Assembly: GCA_030411725.1 (NCBI GenBank)
Contig: MU839843.1
Location: forward strand, 372,001 to 436,000
Direction of reading: 5' to 3'
Length of the DNA: 64,000 nucleotides
Source: Echria macrotheca
Taxonomy: Eukaryota > Ascomycota > Sordariomycetes > Sordariales > Schizotheciaceae
The position numbers and the translations under genes are program-made. Each line of letters begins with the position of its first letter. Position 1 is the stretch's first letter. This document shows, piece by piece, positions 1 through 11,392 of this stretch. A model generated the notes under the pieces. It saw nothing but the letters and a program-made list of their open reading frames with translations. It searched no databases and was not told the DNA's origin.

Positions 1-981
1 CCTGCGTTTATTTTCTTTTGGATGATGGGGTCTGGGAAGTGCTCGATGTGCATGCTGTGGCACATCTGGCGAGGTTTGGTGTCCGCTGGTGTGGCGGACG
101 GGCAGGTTGTTGGGATCGCTGGGATCGTGGGCTTGTTGGCTGGTCCGACGGCTAGCACGACGACCTTTGCGTATCGGCGGCCCTTGTTTGAGTCTACTGT
201 GAAGAGGGGTTCGCCGCCGGTGGACACGGCGTCGACTACCCCGAACTGTATGTCTAATACCGATTCCTTCTGCACTAGTCCGTTGATGAGGCCATATCGG
301 CTGGCGACGGAGCGGGCATGCTCGGAGAAGAGCGACCGTGATGGATTGAAGTAGTCGGTGCGTTCTCGCTCGTTGATTTCACGCGGTTCAATGTCCCTGT
401 CACATCCTGTTAGCCACCGTCGTGCGATAACATGCCCTGCCTGGCCACCTAGACTGGACTCTCTCTTACCCACCGCGACGGCCCTGTCTTTTCTTCCGAG
501 CGTGCTTGCTAAGCTCCTTGCCGACGCAGTGTCTAATCTCGACAAGCTCATCCACCCTCTCGGTCTCATGTGCGAAAGCTAGAAGGGAGTCTCTTTCCCC
601 GGGGTCCATGTGCCAAAACATAGGGCTGCGCAGATGCTGAATGTCGTACATCGTGAATAATCTGTCCCAGCGACTGAGCCATTGGTCGTTATCGGCGTCC
701 AGAACTACGACGTCGAGCTCTGGCACTGGGACTTGGGGCCGACAGGAGACGCGGCCGTCTTTGACGTGTTTGGTTGCGATCCAGCGCTTGTGCTTCCGCA
801 GCCACCAGTATCGACGGTGTTCCTCGTCGGTGAAGATTGGTGCAGGCGCTTGCTCGCGGAGTCTTGCTGCGACGGCCAGACCACATGGCCCTGCGCCGAT
901 GATGATGACATCGTGGACGTCGGCCTGTTCTGACGAGCCGTCGGGCGCTACTGAATTCTGACTCCCAGGGCCGTCAGACAT
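1..981 (-). CDS. FAD-dependent oxidoreductase (flavin monooxygenase-like), 3' end outside window
   Basis: Probable FAD/NAD(P)-binding oxidoreductase of the broad flavin monooxygenase / ornithine N-hydroxylase-like class. The start at 981 opens a short polar leader followed by a beta-strand and the dinucleotide-binding loop GAGPCGLA at about residues 28-35, the classical N-terminal FAD fold. Exon 1 (470-981) ends at a GTAAGAG donor. A 73-nt intron (397-469) ends in GACAG and carries a GCTAACA branch-like site. Exon 2 (396 to beyond 1) stays open to the window edge and includes a V-V-L-A-V-G-P-A-N-K strand-turn and H-F-P-D-P, consistent with the second part of this fold. Substrate is not deducible. 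It diverges from the methyltransferase at 1459, which would suit a small tailoring pair, but this is inference. The gene is cut by the window end, so its length is unknown. Confidence 0.75.
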
Positions 982-1458
982 CTTCCCAAAGACGTATTTG
1001 TCACAACTTGCTGTATGTAAAAGCTAGGAAGCCTACAGCGAAAGAGGCATTGTATTGTACAATAGCTGCGGATAGATATATTCCCCATGCCCAGAACATG
1101 CTCCGGTGGTTGCTTGCGGCATTGCTTGCCCAGTCGCGTACCTAAACGTGAGCACCTTGTTGGCTGCTCCTTTTCGGCCTGCTGCCGGCACCCGCAATCT
1201 TGACAGTCTCTCTGGCGTCTAACATTTCTCCGGGAGGCCCGTATCATCAAGGTTCATGCCGAGTGTGGGGTGGCCGGCTCGCTGGTTGCAGCTGGCCATC
1301 AAGGTTCTCATCATCGGAGACATACATCGAAAAGTATCCGGGAGGCTGTTCTGTACTTGATTGATAAATAATCGGATACGAGTGATCCTCTTCTTCATGG
1401 CATTCATTCCACCACCTCTCAGACAACAGTGATACTTGGGTTTATATCCATACTCAAC
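982..1458. promoter_or_regulatory. Divergent promoter region (oxidoreductase / methyltransferase)
   Basis: This 477-bp interval separates two start codons pointing away from each other and must hold both promoters. No palindrome or repeated motif stood out by eye. Co-regulation of the two enzymes is possible but not shown. Confidence 0.4.
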
Positions 1459-2354
1459 ATGGCCCATGTTTCAACTACCGACACCTCGCCAGAGGCTGAA
1501 TCATTCGCAGAGAAGAATGCAAAGCACTTCAAGTAAGGCCGCTGATCGGCGCCTGCGACAGTTGAGAAAGGCGAAGCTGATATTTCTAAAGCAAAGTAAT
1601 CACCGGAGAGCTGCCGCAGTGGGTACGCGACCTCCACGGACAGATCACCGACTTTTTCAGGTCGCCTGAGTTCCTCCAGTGGCTCGCACTACCGGACCAC
1701 GGAGACGGCGGACGGCGCCTGCTCGACTATGCGTGCGGCGACGGCGTCGTCTCCCGGGCGCTCCAGCCGCACTTCGCATCGGTCCTCGGGGTCGACGTCT
1801 CGGGCGCCATGCTGGACAAGTACTCGGCAGCCGTAGCCAAACTTGGGCTCTCGCCAGACCAGATGCGCGCGGTGCGAGGCGACCTCCTCGCTGACGACGT
1901 GCAACCTACCGACCCGCCTCTGGCCGCGGACGCGCTGCTCGGTTTCGATCTCGTCGTGACGAGCATGGCGCTGCACCACTTTGAGGACCCCGGGACCGCC
2001 ATCAAGCGGCTGGCGGCGCGCCTGCGGCCCGGCGGCGTTCTTCTGGTCATTGACTGGACGCCTCTCGATGGCAGCACGCCGGCGCAGCGCGAATATGAAC
2101 AGGAGCTCCGCGCAGAGGGCAAGAGCATCAAGGCGCTCGAGGATTCTGCCCGGGAGCATGCGGCGAAGCACACCATCAGCAAGCCCAACGGGTTTACACA
2201 GGCCGAGATGGTGGAGCTCTTTGAGAGGGCGGGCTGTGGGGAGGTTGGATGGAAGCTTGCCGACAAGTTGAGCCCTATTCCTGTTGTGAACGCGAAGGCC
2301 CAGCTCTTCTGGTCTCGAGCAAGTCGTCCTGAAGCGTCGAGGCTTGATACCTAA
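1459..2354 (+). CDS. Class I SAM-dependent methyltransferase
   Basis: Predicted 278-residue S-adenosylmethionine-dependent methyltransferase (Methyltransf_11/25, UbiE/COQ5-like fold), probably cytosolic and acting on a small molecule. Exon 1 is 1459-1532, the intron 1533-1591 (59 nt, GTAAGG..AAAG) and exon 2 1592-2354; splicing keeps the frame. Motif I is LLDYACGDG, followed by the acidic loop LGVDVSGAML. A later V-V-T-S-M-A-L-H-H-F segment fits motif II/IV, and L-R-P-G-G-V-L-L-V-I-D fits motif III. The C-terminal part contains the usual regulatory-helix segment with F-T-Q-A-E-M-V-E-L-F. Length is normal for a stand-alone small-molecule methyltransferase. The ATG at 1459 is preferred because it lies just before a good donor and gives one continuous domain. 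The substrate cannot be inferred. Confidence 0.85.
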
Positions 2355-3089
2355 AGCCGGAACTTAGGGGTACCTAAGGTAGCAACGATTTAACGGCCTT
2401 TTAGTTTCTCTAGCACTACTCAGGGACTTAGTACGAGTGCTCCTAAGCAAATCGAATGACAATATTGTAGTAGAACCTTTCGTCTTGAAGCAAGGCTGCT
2501 TCCGTGAACACGCACCATTCCACAGTACCGGTGCTCTAGGAAATAGGAAATCATGAAATCCGATTAAAGCCGGGCTGTCTTCCCGGCCAGCAGCGTAAAA
2601 TTCTGAGTTGCTGACATACCGAAGGAATGAAAAAGATCTCGGGCGGTGCCCGCCTACGGTGGCCATCAAGGTCCTCAGATCGGTAACATACCCACCTAGG
2701 TGGGTGGGTAAATGTTCGTCTGATACCCACGAGCTTGGCATCATCCACACGGCGACCAATAGCACGAAGCCGGGGTATTTCTCTCTGTGCGTCTTCGGCG
2801 GGCGCGGGCGCATAGTGATGACATTTGCCCACAACGGATGCCAACTGCGCGAGCACCTTGACGGCCGCACCACCCCACGCCGCGCCGCCCAACAAAACCA
2901 CCTACCCTCAACGGCTTCCATTCGCAACGGCGTGAAGAAAGAAGAACCAAAGAAGATTGTCGCAGCTGATTCTACTGACCTAATTTCCTTTAACGTGATA
3001 GGGAACGTTATACGTTTGTTCTGCGGTTACCCCTCGCTTCACTTACACCAGACGCCAGGCCCCTGTTGTTATCAGTGGTTCTGATCACC
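2355..3089. other. Gene-free interval
   Basis: About 735 bp between two same-strand genes. The only structure seen is a perfect 14-nt palindrome, CCCACCTAGGTGGG, at about 2691-2704, followed by more GGGT. Open frames here are short, overlap each other on both strands and resemble nothing. Confidence 0.5.
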
Positions 3090-5564
3090 ATGGTTATCAT
3101 CACCGTGCCTACCAACTTACCTCATGACCTCTTCGACGTCTACGCCTCTTACAAGAGAGGCACAGCGCGCGTCATCCGCTGGCTCTCGCGCATCGCCGAC
3201 TCGGACGGTGGTCCGGGAGTCGAGCGACCATACCTGCACTCGGTCGATGAGCTCCGGTACTTTGCGGACCGCATCATTCTCGACGGTTTCGATGTCCCAG
3301 ACGAGCTTCTTCGCGTCTACCGGCAGGCGTTGCAGGCTCGGAAGCGCCTGACCGGCTTTTACACGGGCCTCCCGTACTCGCACGGCGGAGAACGCGAGTC
3401 GACAGAGCGGCATGCCTACTTCAACAGCGTCTTCGAGCACGTCTTGCACGACCTAGAGCAGTTCAGGGGCCGGAAGACACGGTTGACCGACTACGTGCCT
3501 GGTACACACCAGCCTACACACCAGGCTACTGCCGTTGGAGTATCAGCATGGGTGGACAAAAATTGCTACGAGTGCCTGGCAACTACGGCTGAACCACTCC
3601 CAGATGACACCAGCAGCCCACGAGGAGATCAGCGCTTGGATATTTGCTCCGCAAGACCGAGTATTGCAGACGAAGCCGCCGAAACAGGGTCTATGGAAAC
3701 CCCTATCGCCGGCGATGGGCTAGCCGAGATGACGCACCTGTACACCCACCTCTTGGATCGTCACAACCCTCCTCGCCGCGTCTTATAGCAGGCAGTAACT
3801 GATAGACGGCCACAGCAATTAGATGACCTTGCAAGCTTGGTCAAACAGACCTACCGCGACGCAGCAACGGGCTCCGTTCCCCTCGCCGTTGCGGCCATGA
3901 TCACCAATTGCGCACACGACGCCGCCAAAGTCCTCGGTGCCCGCCTGCAAAAGTGCCACATATGCAACCCAGCCGAGTTCAGGGAGCGCTTCGAGCGCTG
4001 CAGGCAGGACATGGGCACAATAACCTTGACCGATGTCGGTGCTAGCACTACTCCCTCTCACCTCGGCTTGACAAAGTCGATGGGTCCGCAGCTCGAGTGG
4101 CAGTTGTTACGCGAACTCAAGAAAGACGTGAAGCGTCGCCGCCTAGCGGGGAGCGGCCAGGTATGCGACGGCGGCGGGTGCTTGTGTAAGGACTGCGGGA
4201 AGCCCACGGTTCAGTTTCCAGTCGATGACCCGATCAAGATTCTTGGGCTTGTTGACGACATCAGCCAGTGCCGCGAGCGCCAGGGATCAAATAACGACAG
4301 CCCGACAGACGAGCATGACACGGCCGCCCGGCGTTGCTTGAATGCTCTGCTGCAGGGCATGCTGCGCACCATCGCCCAGGCCGAGCCCATCTCGGCGAAG
4401 GACCGGCTGTTCGGCGCATCACCGCTGCTGGGCGACGTCGTTTCGTTCCTCGGCTGCTGCGAAGACGGCCCGGACTGCCCCGGTCAGCCAGGCGCGTGGG
4501 GGTTGTCGTTTGGTTTGCACTTGCTCCTCGAGTCGTACAAGGCATTCTGCGGCGCCGACACGCTCGACACCCTCGGGTGGGAAGACCCAGAGGCCATCGC
4601 AGCGGCGGCCAAGCGGATGTTTGCCGTTGCGAGACAGCCCCGGCTGCAGTCCCTCCGGTTCGCAGCGACCGTCCGGACCCACGTCGGCCAGACGATGCAA
4701 GGCCGGAACGCGCCGTGCGCATGCCTAACCGTTGACGGACGGAGCGTGGTCGCCCAGGCGCTGGGTCTGCACGCCCGGCTGGGCACCTTCGTCGGGACCA
4801 AGCGCTTCGACCTCCTGTACCAGGCACCCTGGGTCTCGGGACAGCACGACCTCGAGCACCTGGCCCAGGCGGCCAACTTCGGCGCGCGCGCGTGGCACTA
4901 TGGCTACTACGTCGGCACCGTGCTGCACGTGTACAACGCCCTGGTCCACGCCGGGCTGCTCCAGCCCAGCGCCGTGCCCATCCTCGAGGCCCTGTGCGGC
5001 GTGTACGAGGCCACCGTCTTCCTCGGCAAGCGGTCGACGCGCAGCGTCTTGAGCTGCTGGCGCTTTTGGGCCGGCAGCAAGATCCGGCACGCCAACCATA
5101 AGACTGCACCGTCGGCCCTGCTGGTGCCGGGCGGCCGTGGTAAGTTCCATGTGTGCCAGGTGCCGGACGCTAGTCAGGGCGGCGACCGGGGGAGCCGCAG
5201 CTTCAGCCCGGCCAAGGTCTCGCTTTTCTCGTTACTGGCGGAAACGGGATCTGTGTTTGACGACAGAGTCCTGGCGTGGATTTACTTGTCCAAGGAGAAA
5301 CGGAACAAGGTCAGTAGTTGTGTGCCATATCGTACCTCCCCTGAGTCCCCTCATGCCACCCTTCCCAGAAGAAGAAGACAGGAGGAAGAACGGCGGAAAA
5401 AAAAGGCCAAAAAAAGAAGAAAAAACTGACACTGGAGACACGATTACAGTACCAGCCCAAAGATATCGCAAAAGCCCGGAAGGCCCTCGATCTAGACGAC
5501 GGAGGCCAGCCTCTCGCCGCGCACATCGCACTAGTCCAGGAAAGACTGCTAGATGAGTTCCGCC

Positions 5565-5595
<31 letters not shown>

Positions 5596-5956
5596 TCCCA
5601 ACCCCGGCGGCTCATATACCACCACCATCCCCGTAGCCCGCCTCAACTATTTCGCCGTCTACGACGCGGCCATGCAGACCATGCGGCGGATCAGCACCGC
5701 CAACCACGACAAGGACCCTGGGTACATCTGCAACTGCCCCGCCGAGAGGTGTCTTGGAGAGTGCGAGGCCATTCTTCACTCCCGTCTCGTAGCGAGCAGC
5801 GGTCGGGGGGGCAGAAGGAGGCGGAGCGAGTCGGGTTCGGGCTCGGGTTCGGGTCTGGACCGGGTCGAGCCGACGCCGGCGTGTGCGGCCTGTATGAAGG
5901 AGTTGTTGGCTGTGTTTGGGACGAAGAGGACAGAGGATTTTTTGTGGTCTCTGTGA
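3090..5956 (+). CDS. DUF6604-like fungal protein of unknown function
   Basis: Large (about 887-residue) protein whose N-terminus (Y-A-S-Y-K-R-G-T-A-R-V-I-R-W-L) matches my recollection of the fungal DUF6604 domain start; function unknown. The start at 3090 has a good context (ATCACCATGG). An in-frame TAG at 3786-3788 must be removed. The best solution found is an intron at 3760-3822 (63 nt, weak GTCACA donor, AATTAG acceptor), which restores one frame. The second intron, 5310-5449 (140 nt, AAG|GTCAGT..TTACAG), is clearer. Exon 3 (5450-5956) contains a poly-Asp run encoded by (GAC)9GAT at 5567-5596, a Cys-containing segment (C-N-C-P-A-E-R-C), a Ser/Gly-rich stretch and a C-terminal C-A-A-C. 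The linker around 3500-3780 is low in recognisable structure. The alternative is two separate genes split at 3788, or a nonsense mutation. Confidence 0.6.
5567..5596 (+). repeat. (GAC)n microsatellite coding for poly-Asp
   Basis: Nine GAC codons plus one GAT inside the last exon of the DUF6604-like gene give ten aspartates. Because the repeat unit is a full codon, length changes keep the frame. Confidence 0.9.
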
Positions 5957-7223
5957 GCGGTGCTGGGATCGCCCTGCATTAAAGTCATTCTAAATGTAAG
6001 GTAGCCTGAGTAGGTAGTGGCGGTTGAGTCCGGGGAGCTTCTACTCTGGTTAATCTAGGGAGTCTGGTATCGGAAGACTTTGAACAGATAGGGTATCTTG
6101 TCCCGAAATATAACTTTGACCGGTGGTGTCAGTGGCAGGCCCAAAGAACGTGGTGGAGATCATGGCCTTTTCCGACCTTCTCTCACGAGAACCTCCTTTT
6201 TCGCCTCCGACTGCGAATTGCGAAAGAAGTGATCATCGCGGATATCCGGCCATTGAGAGACGCTAGGGATTGCGCCGTACACAGCTGTGTAAGAAGTTGG
6301 ACGAACAGGAGTTCGCGCTCTGTGGATGGACCAATTGGGGAGCCCAATCAGCCTGCATGTCGCATGAAGACGGGCCGAGATGCGGGCAGGCAAGAACAGA
6401 TGTTCCCTCTCACTTTCTTGGATGTGTCTGGCTGGGAAGGAGCACCCGCTCAGGATAGCGGGAGCAAACGGACCACAGGCACCTGGATTTAGCCAGTCCT
6501 CGGGGCTCGTTCTCTCTTCCACAAAACAACCTGGAATCATCCTCAGTTCCTCACCTCATGAGGTCTTCCAGATGAAGCCTTGTGCACTGGTAGCGCCACA
6601 AGGACCCCAATAATAAATTTTGGATGCATCCACGGGCCGAACAGCTTCAGCTTTGGTCACCGTCTTTCCCTTTGCCCCATTTCTCGCCGAAATGGATGCG
6701 CCGGCACACGATCCCCGCATTCGACAAGCCGCCAATTCACGCCTCTGATTCGCGCAATTCGGATGACGATAGTGGGAGTGGGACGAGAAAGGAAATCTTG
6801 AATCCAGCCCCCCTACCCTTCGGGACGGTTGCTGCATGTCGCGCTTCCAAGAGCCTCATGGCTGGCCGCTGGTTCACCGAGGGTTCGTACCACCCACACA
6901 GACGCCTAGCTGAGACCGGCAGGCGTCGGCGTCAATCATTGGCCGTCGTCTGCAGCATTCAATCTGCGTGCTGTGGCTTCACCCTCCACGAGTACCCTCC
7001 ATGAACTTGATCGGAAAGGCCTTCGGTTGCCATTAAGGGTCGGCATCCCCGTGGATTAAAGTGTCCATATCCTCACAATGTAGGTCCGCAGCCTCGTGCT
7101 TTTGTTTTCGATCTCACTCTCCCAATCTTCACCCGCGGAGGCCGGCGTCCAGCAGCAACTGCCTCTCACACTTTGGGAAGCTCTCCATGGCAATCGGATT
7201 CGGTCAGAAACTGTCTTATCAAC
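5957..7223. other. Gene-free interval with a dispersed-repeat fragment
   Basis: About 1.27 kb without a supported gene. Positions 6451-6529 resemble 44655-44734 (shared CAGGATAGC, then ATTTAGCCA, then CTCTCTTCC-CAAAACAA in the same order and similar spacing). The flanking GGAAGGAGCACCCG at 6437-6449 also recurs near 44505. This suggests relics of one repeat family. Confidence 0.45.
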
Positions 7224-10200
7224 ATGAATGGCCATTGTGGATCACGCTCACCAGGACGCCCGGCGGACGACAACACCAGGTCAGCGGTGGCAGACCTCGC
7301 CGGAGAGCCGGTGGCTGGCGTGCCTACATGCCTGTCAGTCAACTCCCACGGCCCGGCATTGGTTCGCGATTTCCTTCAACATTACCTTGGTTGCATCCAG
7401 ATCAAAGACCGGGATGGATTCCTCGATCGGAAGCGGAACAAGGCATTCTGGGACGAACAGGCCGAAATCGAACTTTCCAAGTTGATGGCAGACAACGGCA
7501 TCACATCGAAGGATGAGGTCTCACCGGAGATGAGGCAAAAGGCCGAAGAACAAGTCGAGAGCAGCATCAAGTCACTGGCGGTTTCCATTGAGGCCCAGTA
7601 CAAGAGGACGCAGGTGCTACGCAAAGCTCTGAGCCGAGGATCCGCCGACAATCTGGTAGCTTGTGTTGACAAGAGCCGCGGTAAATGGAAAGCGTCTCCA
7701 GAGTATACAGCAGGACTTGAGAAGGTCCGCAGGTGGAAGGGATGCGCCTCGGTCGCACCGGCTGGCCATCATGAATCGGACCTAGAATATGGTCGGCGAC
7801 ATGTCCAGGATATCGTCAAGGGGTTTCGAGGCGACAATGCAATCGAGGAGAAGATCGCGGACTACGACCTTGAGCGGGATGTTAACGCATACCTGATCCA
7901 GTATACGCGGAAGCCCGACGCTGTTGATCAGGCCAACCACCTGGAAGCCCAACATCTTCCGCTAAGGCCGATCGACGAGGAGCTGGACGACGACCGGTTC
8001 AAGGGCAAGTTTCCTGACCAGCGTGTTTCCGTGAGCTTGCTACTGGAGACGGCTCGCAGCCGTGATCCACACAACGAAAGAAATATTCTTTCCAAGGCCG
8101 TGTGCGATAAAAAGGATCCCACTCGGCTGCGGTACATCCATATCCCGTCCAACAACATGGAGGTGAGGCTCCCCTGAGCTTTTTTACAATCAATACTGAC
8201 TCGGCGTAGTGGATTGAGGTAGGATGAACCGCGATCGCTTTCCCTTTGCCCTTCCGCTAATACCTGCAGACCGCGATTGCGGGATATTATAATGACGGGA
8301 TCCCGCCGCTCAGCCCTAATCACATCCAGTCTCCTGTGAAAACGAAAACTCGAATGCTTCTTCGTCCAGAATTCTGGCGCGGCCAGCAACACGGCCTCCG
8401 CAGTGGAATTGTCCACGCAAGATACATGAGACCGCTCTGCGAGCGGGTATCCACTGGTAAGATTTATTCCGTTGATTGGAGTGCTGGTCAGAGCTGACTG
8501 TGGCATTATAGAAGTGCACACGATGGAGGATAGCCCCAGCAATATTGTCATGTTTGTGAGTTTGCCAAGTTCAGTCCGAGGGTCTGTCTTGCTGATGTCG
8601 TTTTCGCCAAGATGCCTTATATGCATTGGGAGACAGATCGAATGAGAAATACGGTTTCGAAAATGATCGAAGAGGAGTCAGAAAAACATCGCAAAACGCA
8701 ACTGAAACTTGCGTCCGATGCGAAGAAGGGTCGCATCAGGGAAAGAAAAGACTTGGGGGGTAATGGGAAACAGCTCAAGCATCTCGAGGAGAACCCCGAC
8801 GATCCGTCCAACATGGCAATTATCCGAAACGCAATGTCGAAGTCGTCCAGGCCAATGCCGATCCGAACCTTGTCAGGAAGCGTCAGATATGTGGTCAGAC
8901 GGAAAAAGAATGGGATATGCGTTGCTGAAAACGGCCGTCTGGAGGTGGAACCTCCTCTGGGACAGTATCTCATTGATGCCGCAAGACTTTACGAAGGGAT
9001 GTCCACCTTTCGAGACCAACAAATGCTGGAAAGGTACTTATACAACGACCCTCCTCTACACCCGAGAAGGACTTTGGACCAGTCTCATTACTGGACCCTC
9101 AAAACTACTAAAGCCCGGGACCGGGACCAAGTTGTGTACCGGGGTACCAATATCAACCTGGAGTTTGCCCACAGACTCGAGGAGGTGCCATTAGCACCGC
9201 CCCAGGGAAGTACAACGATGAAGGTTGTACAGGATGCAATGAAGGAACTTCTCGAAGGGGTGCGGAGCCCTGTTGCTGGTGACGCGACACCAGATCCGTT
9301 GGCAACACACCCCAACAAGCAGTGTCAAATACACAAGGAAGAGAAAGGTTCATCGACTTGGGGGTTGAATCGGAAGCAAAAGTGCAAGAAATGCCTGCTC
9401 AGTTGGCAATGGAGAGGCCACTCGCCTGACACGGACGAGAATGGATGCGACCATTGCACCAGCGAGATTAAAAAGGTGTCGAAACTCATCATGGTCGACC
9501 AACTATGGATGTGGATCCTGGACGAACAGACTATCATCACGTCGTTTCCGAGAAGGTACGGTTATAACAAATACGATCTCCACGGGATCCACAGGTCAAT
9601 CCGCAACAGGTTGCGGAATGCTCGCAAGAACCAGATCAGGTCGGTTTATGATCTCGCCTTGATCATCCTTGACGAGTGTTCCAACACTTTTTTTGACCGC
9701 ACCAAAACTCATGTGAGTATTTCCTGTTCTGCATATGTTCGCGACTAACAACTGGCCCAGGACAGCCAGCCTCAGGTGACGGACATTTTCTCGGAAGCTA
9801 TCGGGAACGTGGTATGTCGCGATCCCATGGGGCGTCGTTGAGAACTAACCTTTGGTAGACAAACAAACACACGATTTCGTTTCAGCACGTTTGGCACTGG
9901 ACCCAGAAAGCGTCTGGCATCTACCGATCTAAGTCAAAGCACATGGAAACGTCGGACTTGCATGTGCCGCTCCTCGATATCCACCCCGAGGGAAAACTGC
10001 AGCGCGAAGTCAAGGACATCCTGGACGAGCTGGATATTATGCTCAGCATCACACGGCGGCAACGCGAGCTCATCAGGAGGTTCTGCAAACACGTCGAGAA
10101 CATACTGGACCCGAAAGGCCGATGGAGAAACGGATCGGATGGGGCACCGAGAGCACGCCAGGACGACGGTGACGAGAGCGACAGTCAGGACGATGAGACG

Positions 10201-11392
10201 GCACCACAGGCGGAGGTGGATCAGAATGGCTCGGGAGCTGAGAGCCAAGAAACCACCGAGAGTCCGGAGAAGAGTGGCAAAACAAAACGGGATCAGAAGA
10301 AAAAGGCGAAGAAACGAGATCAGAAGAAAAGGGCAAAGAAACGTGATCAGACGCGGAAGAAGAAGCAGCTGGACTGGTTCCACATGCAGTCGCAAGATCT
10401 GCTCTGCGAAGTGTCGGACCGAATCGATGAACTCGAGGGCTTGCGGGATGGTGCGAGAAGCACTGCGCAGAGTGTAAGAAGCCCCAAACTCCCTCCAGAA
10501 AAAGATCCGATACTGATAGGGGATTCAGGTCAACGATTTGTTGCAGCTCAAACAGCAACAGGCGAGTGTGGTCCAGGCCTGGGAGTCTGTTAACCAGGCT
10601 GCAGAGGCTGTCCGGCAAGGCCGTGCCATCATGATTTTTACGATCGTTACCATTGTGTTTGTGCGTACTTGTTGCTTGTGATGTGGGAAATAGCTGCTAA
10701 TCTGCCCATAGTTGCCTCTTTCCTTCATGTCGAGCGTGTTTGGGATGAACAACAGCAACTTTGGAAGCAACCAGTGGAGTGTAGAACAACAACTGCAGCT
10801 GATGTGTAAGTGCAGGTCGCGGTTGTAATGATGATGTGGTCAAGGACTTAAATGCTAACATTTCATCGCAGTTCCGGTTTCCGCTGGAATCATTGTCATC
10901 TCGGTCGTGTTTGCGTTTTACGACTTTTTGCGTGCCATCATCTGGTCGGCGTACACTTACATCGTCACGTGGATCGCGGTCCGCACGGGGATCTACAGCG
11001 TCTGGCTCGAGCACAGCGAAAACTGGAAGTCGTTGTCGTTGAAACAGAAGGCGGAGAAGGAGGTGCTCAAGCTGAAGGATGAGGTGCGGAAGGCGAGGCG
11101 GAAGAGGAAGGCGCAGCAGATGGCCAAGAAGAGAGCGGAAGAAGAGGAGGGAGAGGATCCCAGTGCGGCGACGGCACCGGTAGCGGCGAAGGAGAAGCGC
11201 TGGTGGTGGCCGTGGCCTTGGTCGACGAAGGACGTCGACGAGGAGACGGGGAAGAGATCGCCGCCGCAGGGTCAGGCGCTCAGAGTCAGTACGGGGGATG
11301 GGGCTCGGACTCGGGATCACAGCCAGGGGCAGAATGGGATGGCGGCTGGGCCGACAGGAGGGATGGGAAGGGGAACGGGGTCAGCAAGGTAA
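7224..11392 (+). CDS. CorA-like magnesium-transporter family membrane protein (fungal multi-domain type)
   Basis: Predicted 1230-residue protein with a long cytosolic region and two C-terminal membrane helices. Exons: 7224-8162, 8210-8218, 8270-8456, 8512-8555, 8612-9712, 9761-9811, 9859-10473, 10529-10660, 10712-10805, 10872-11392; all nine introns (46-66 nt) keep the frame. The middle contains R-Y-I-H-I-P-S-N-N-M-E-W, L-L-R-P-E-F-W-R-G-Q-Q-H-G and F-M-P-Y-M-H-W-E, signatures I associate with fungal CorA-like proteins. Helix 1 (about 1010-1036) ends in the family's G-M-N motif (about 1037-1039); helix 2 is about 1057-1077. A basic Lys/Arg-rich block lies near residue 910 and a basic, Glu-rich coiled tail follows helix 2. 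CorA proteins move Mg2+, but such fungal members with long N-termini have unproven transport. The first about 60 residues are the least certain part. Confidence 0.82.

Noticed and set aside
4261..5109. 282-residue minus frame within the DUF6604-like gene
   Set aside because: Arg/Gly/Ser-rich shadow with no recognisable motif.
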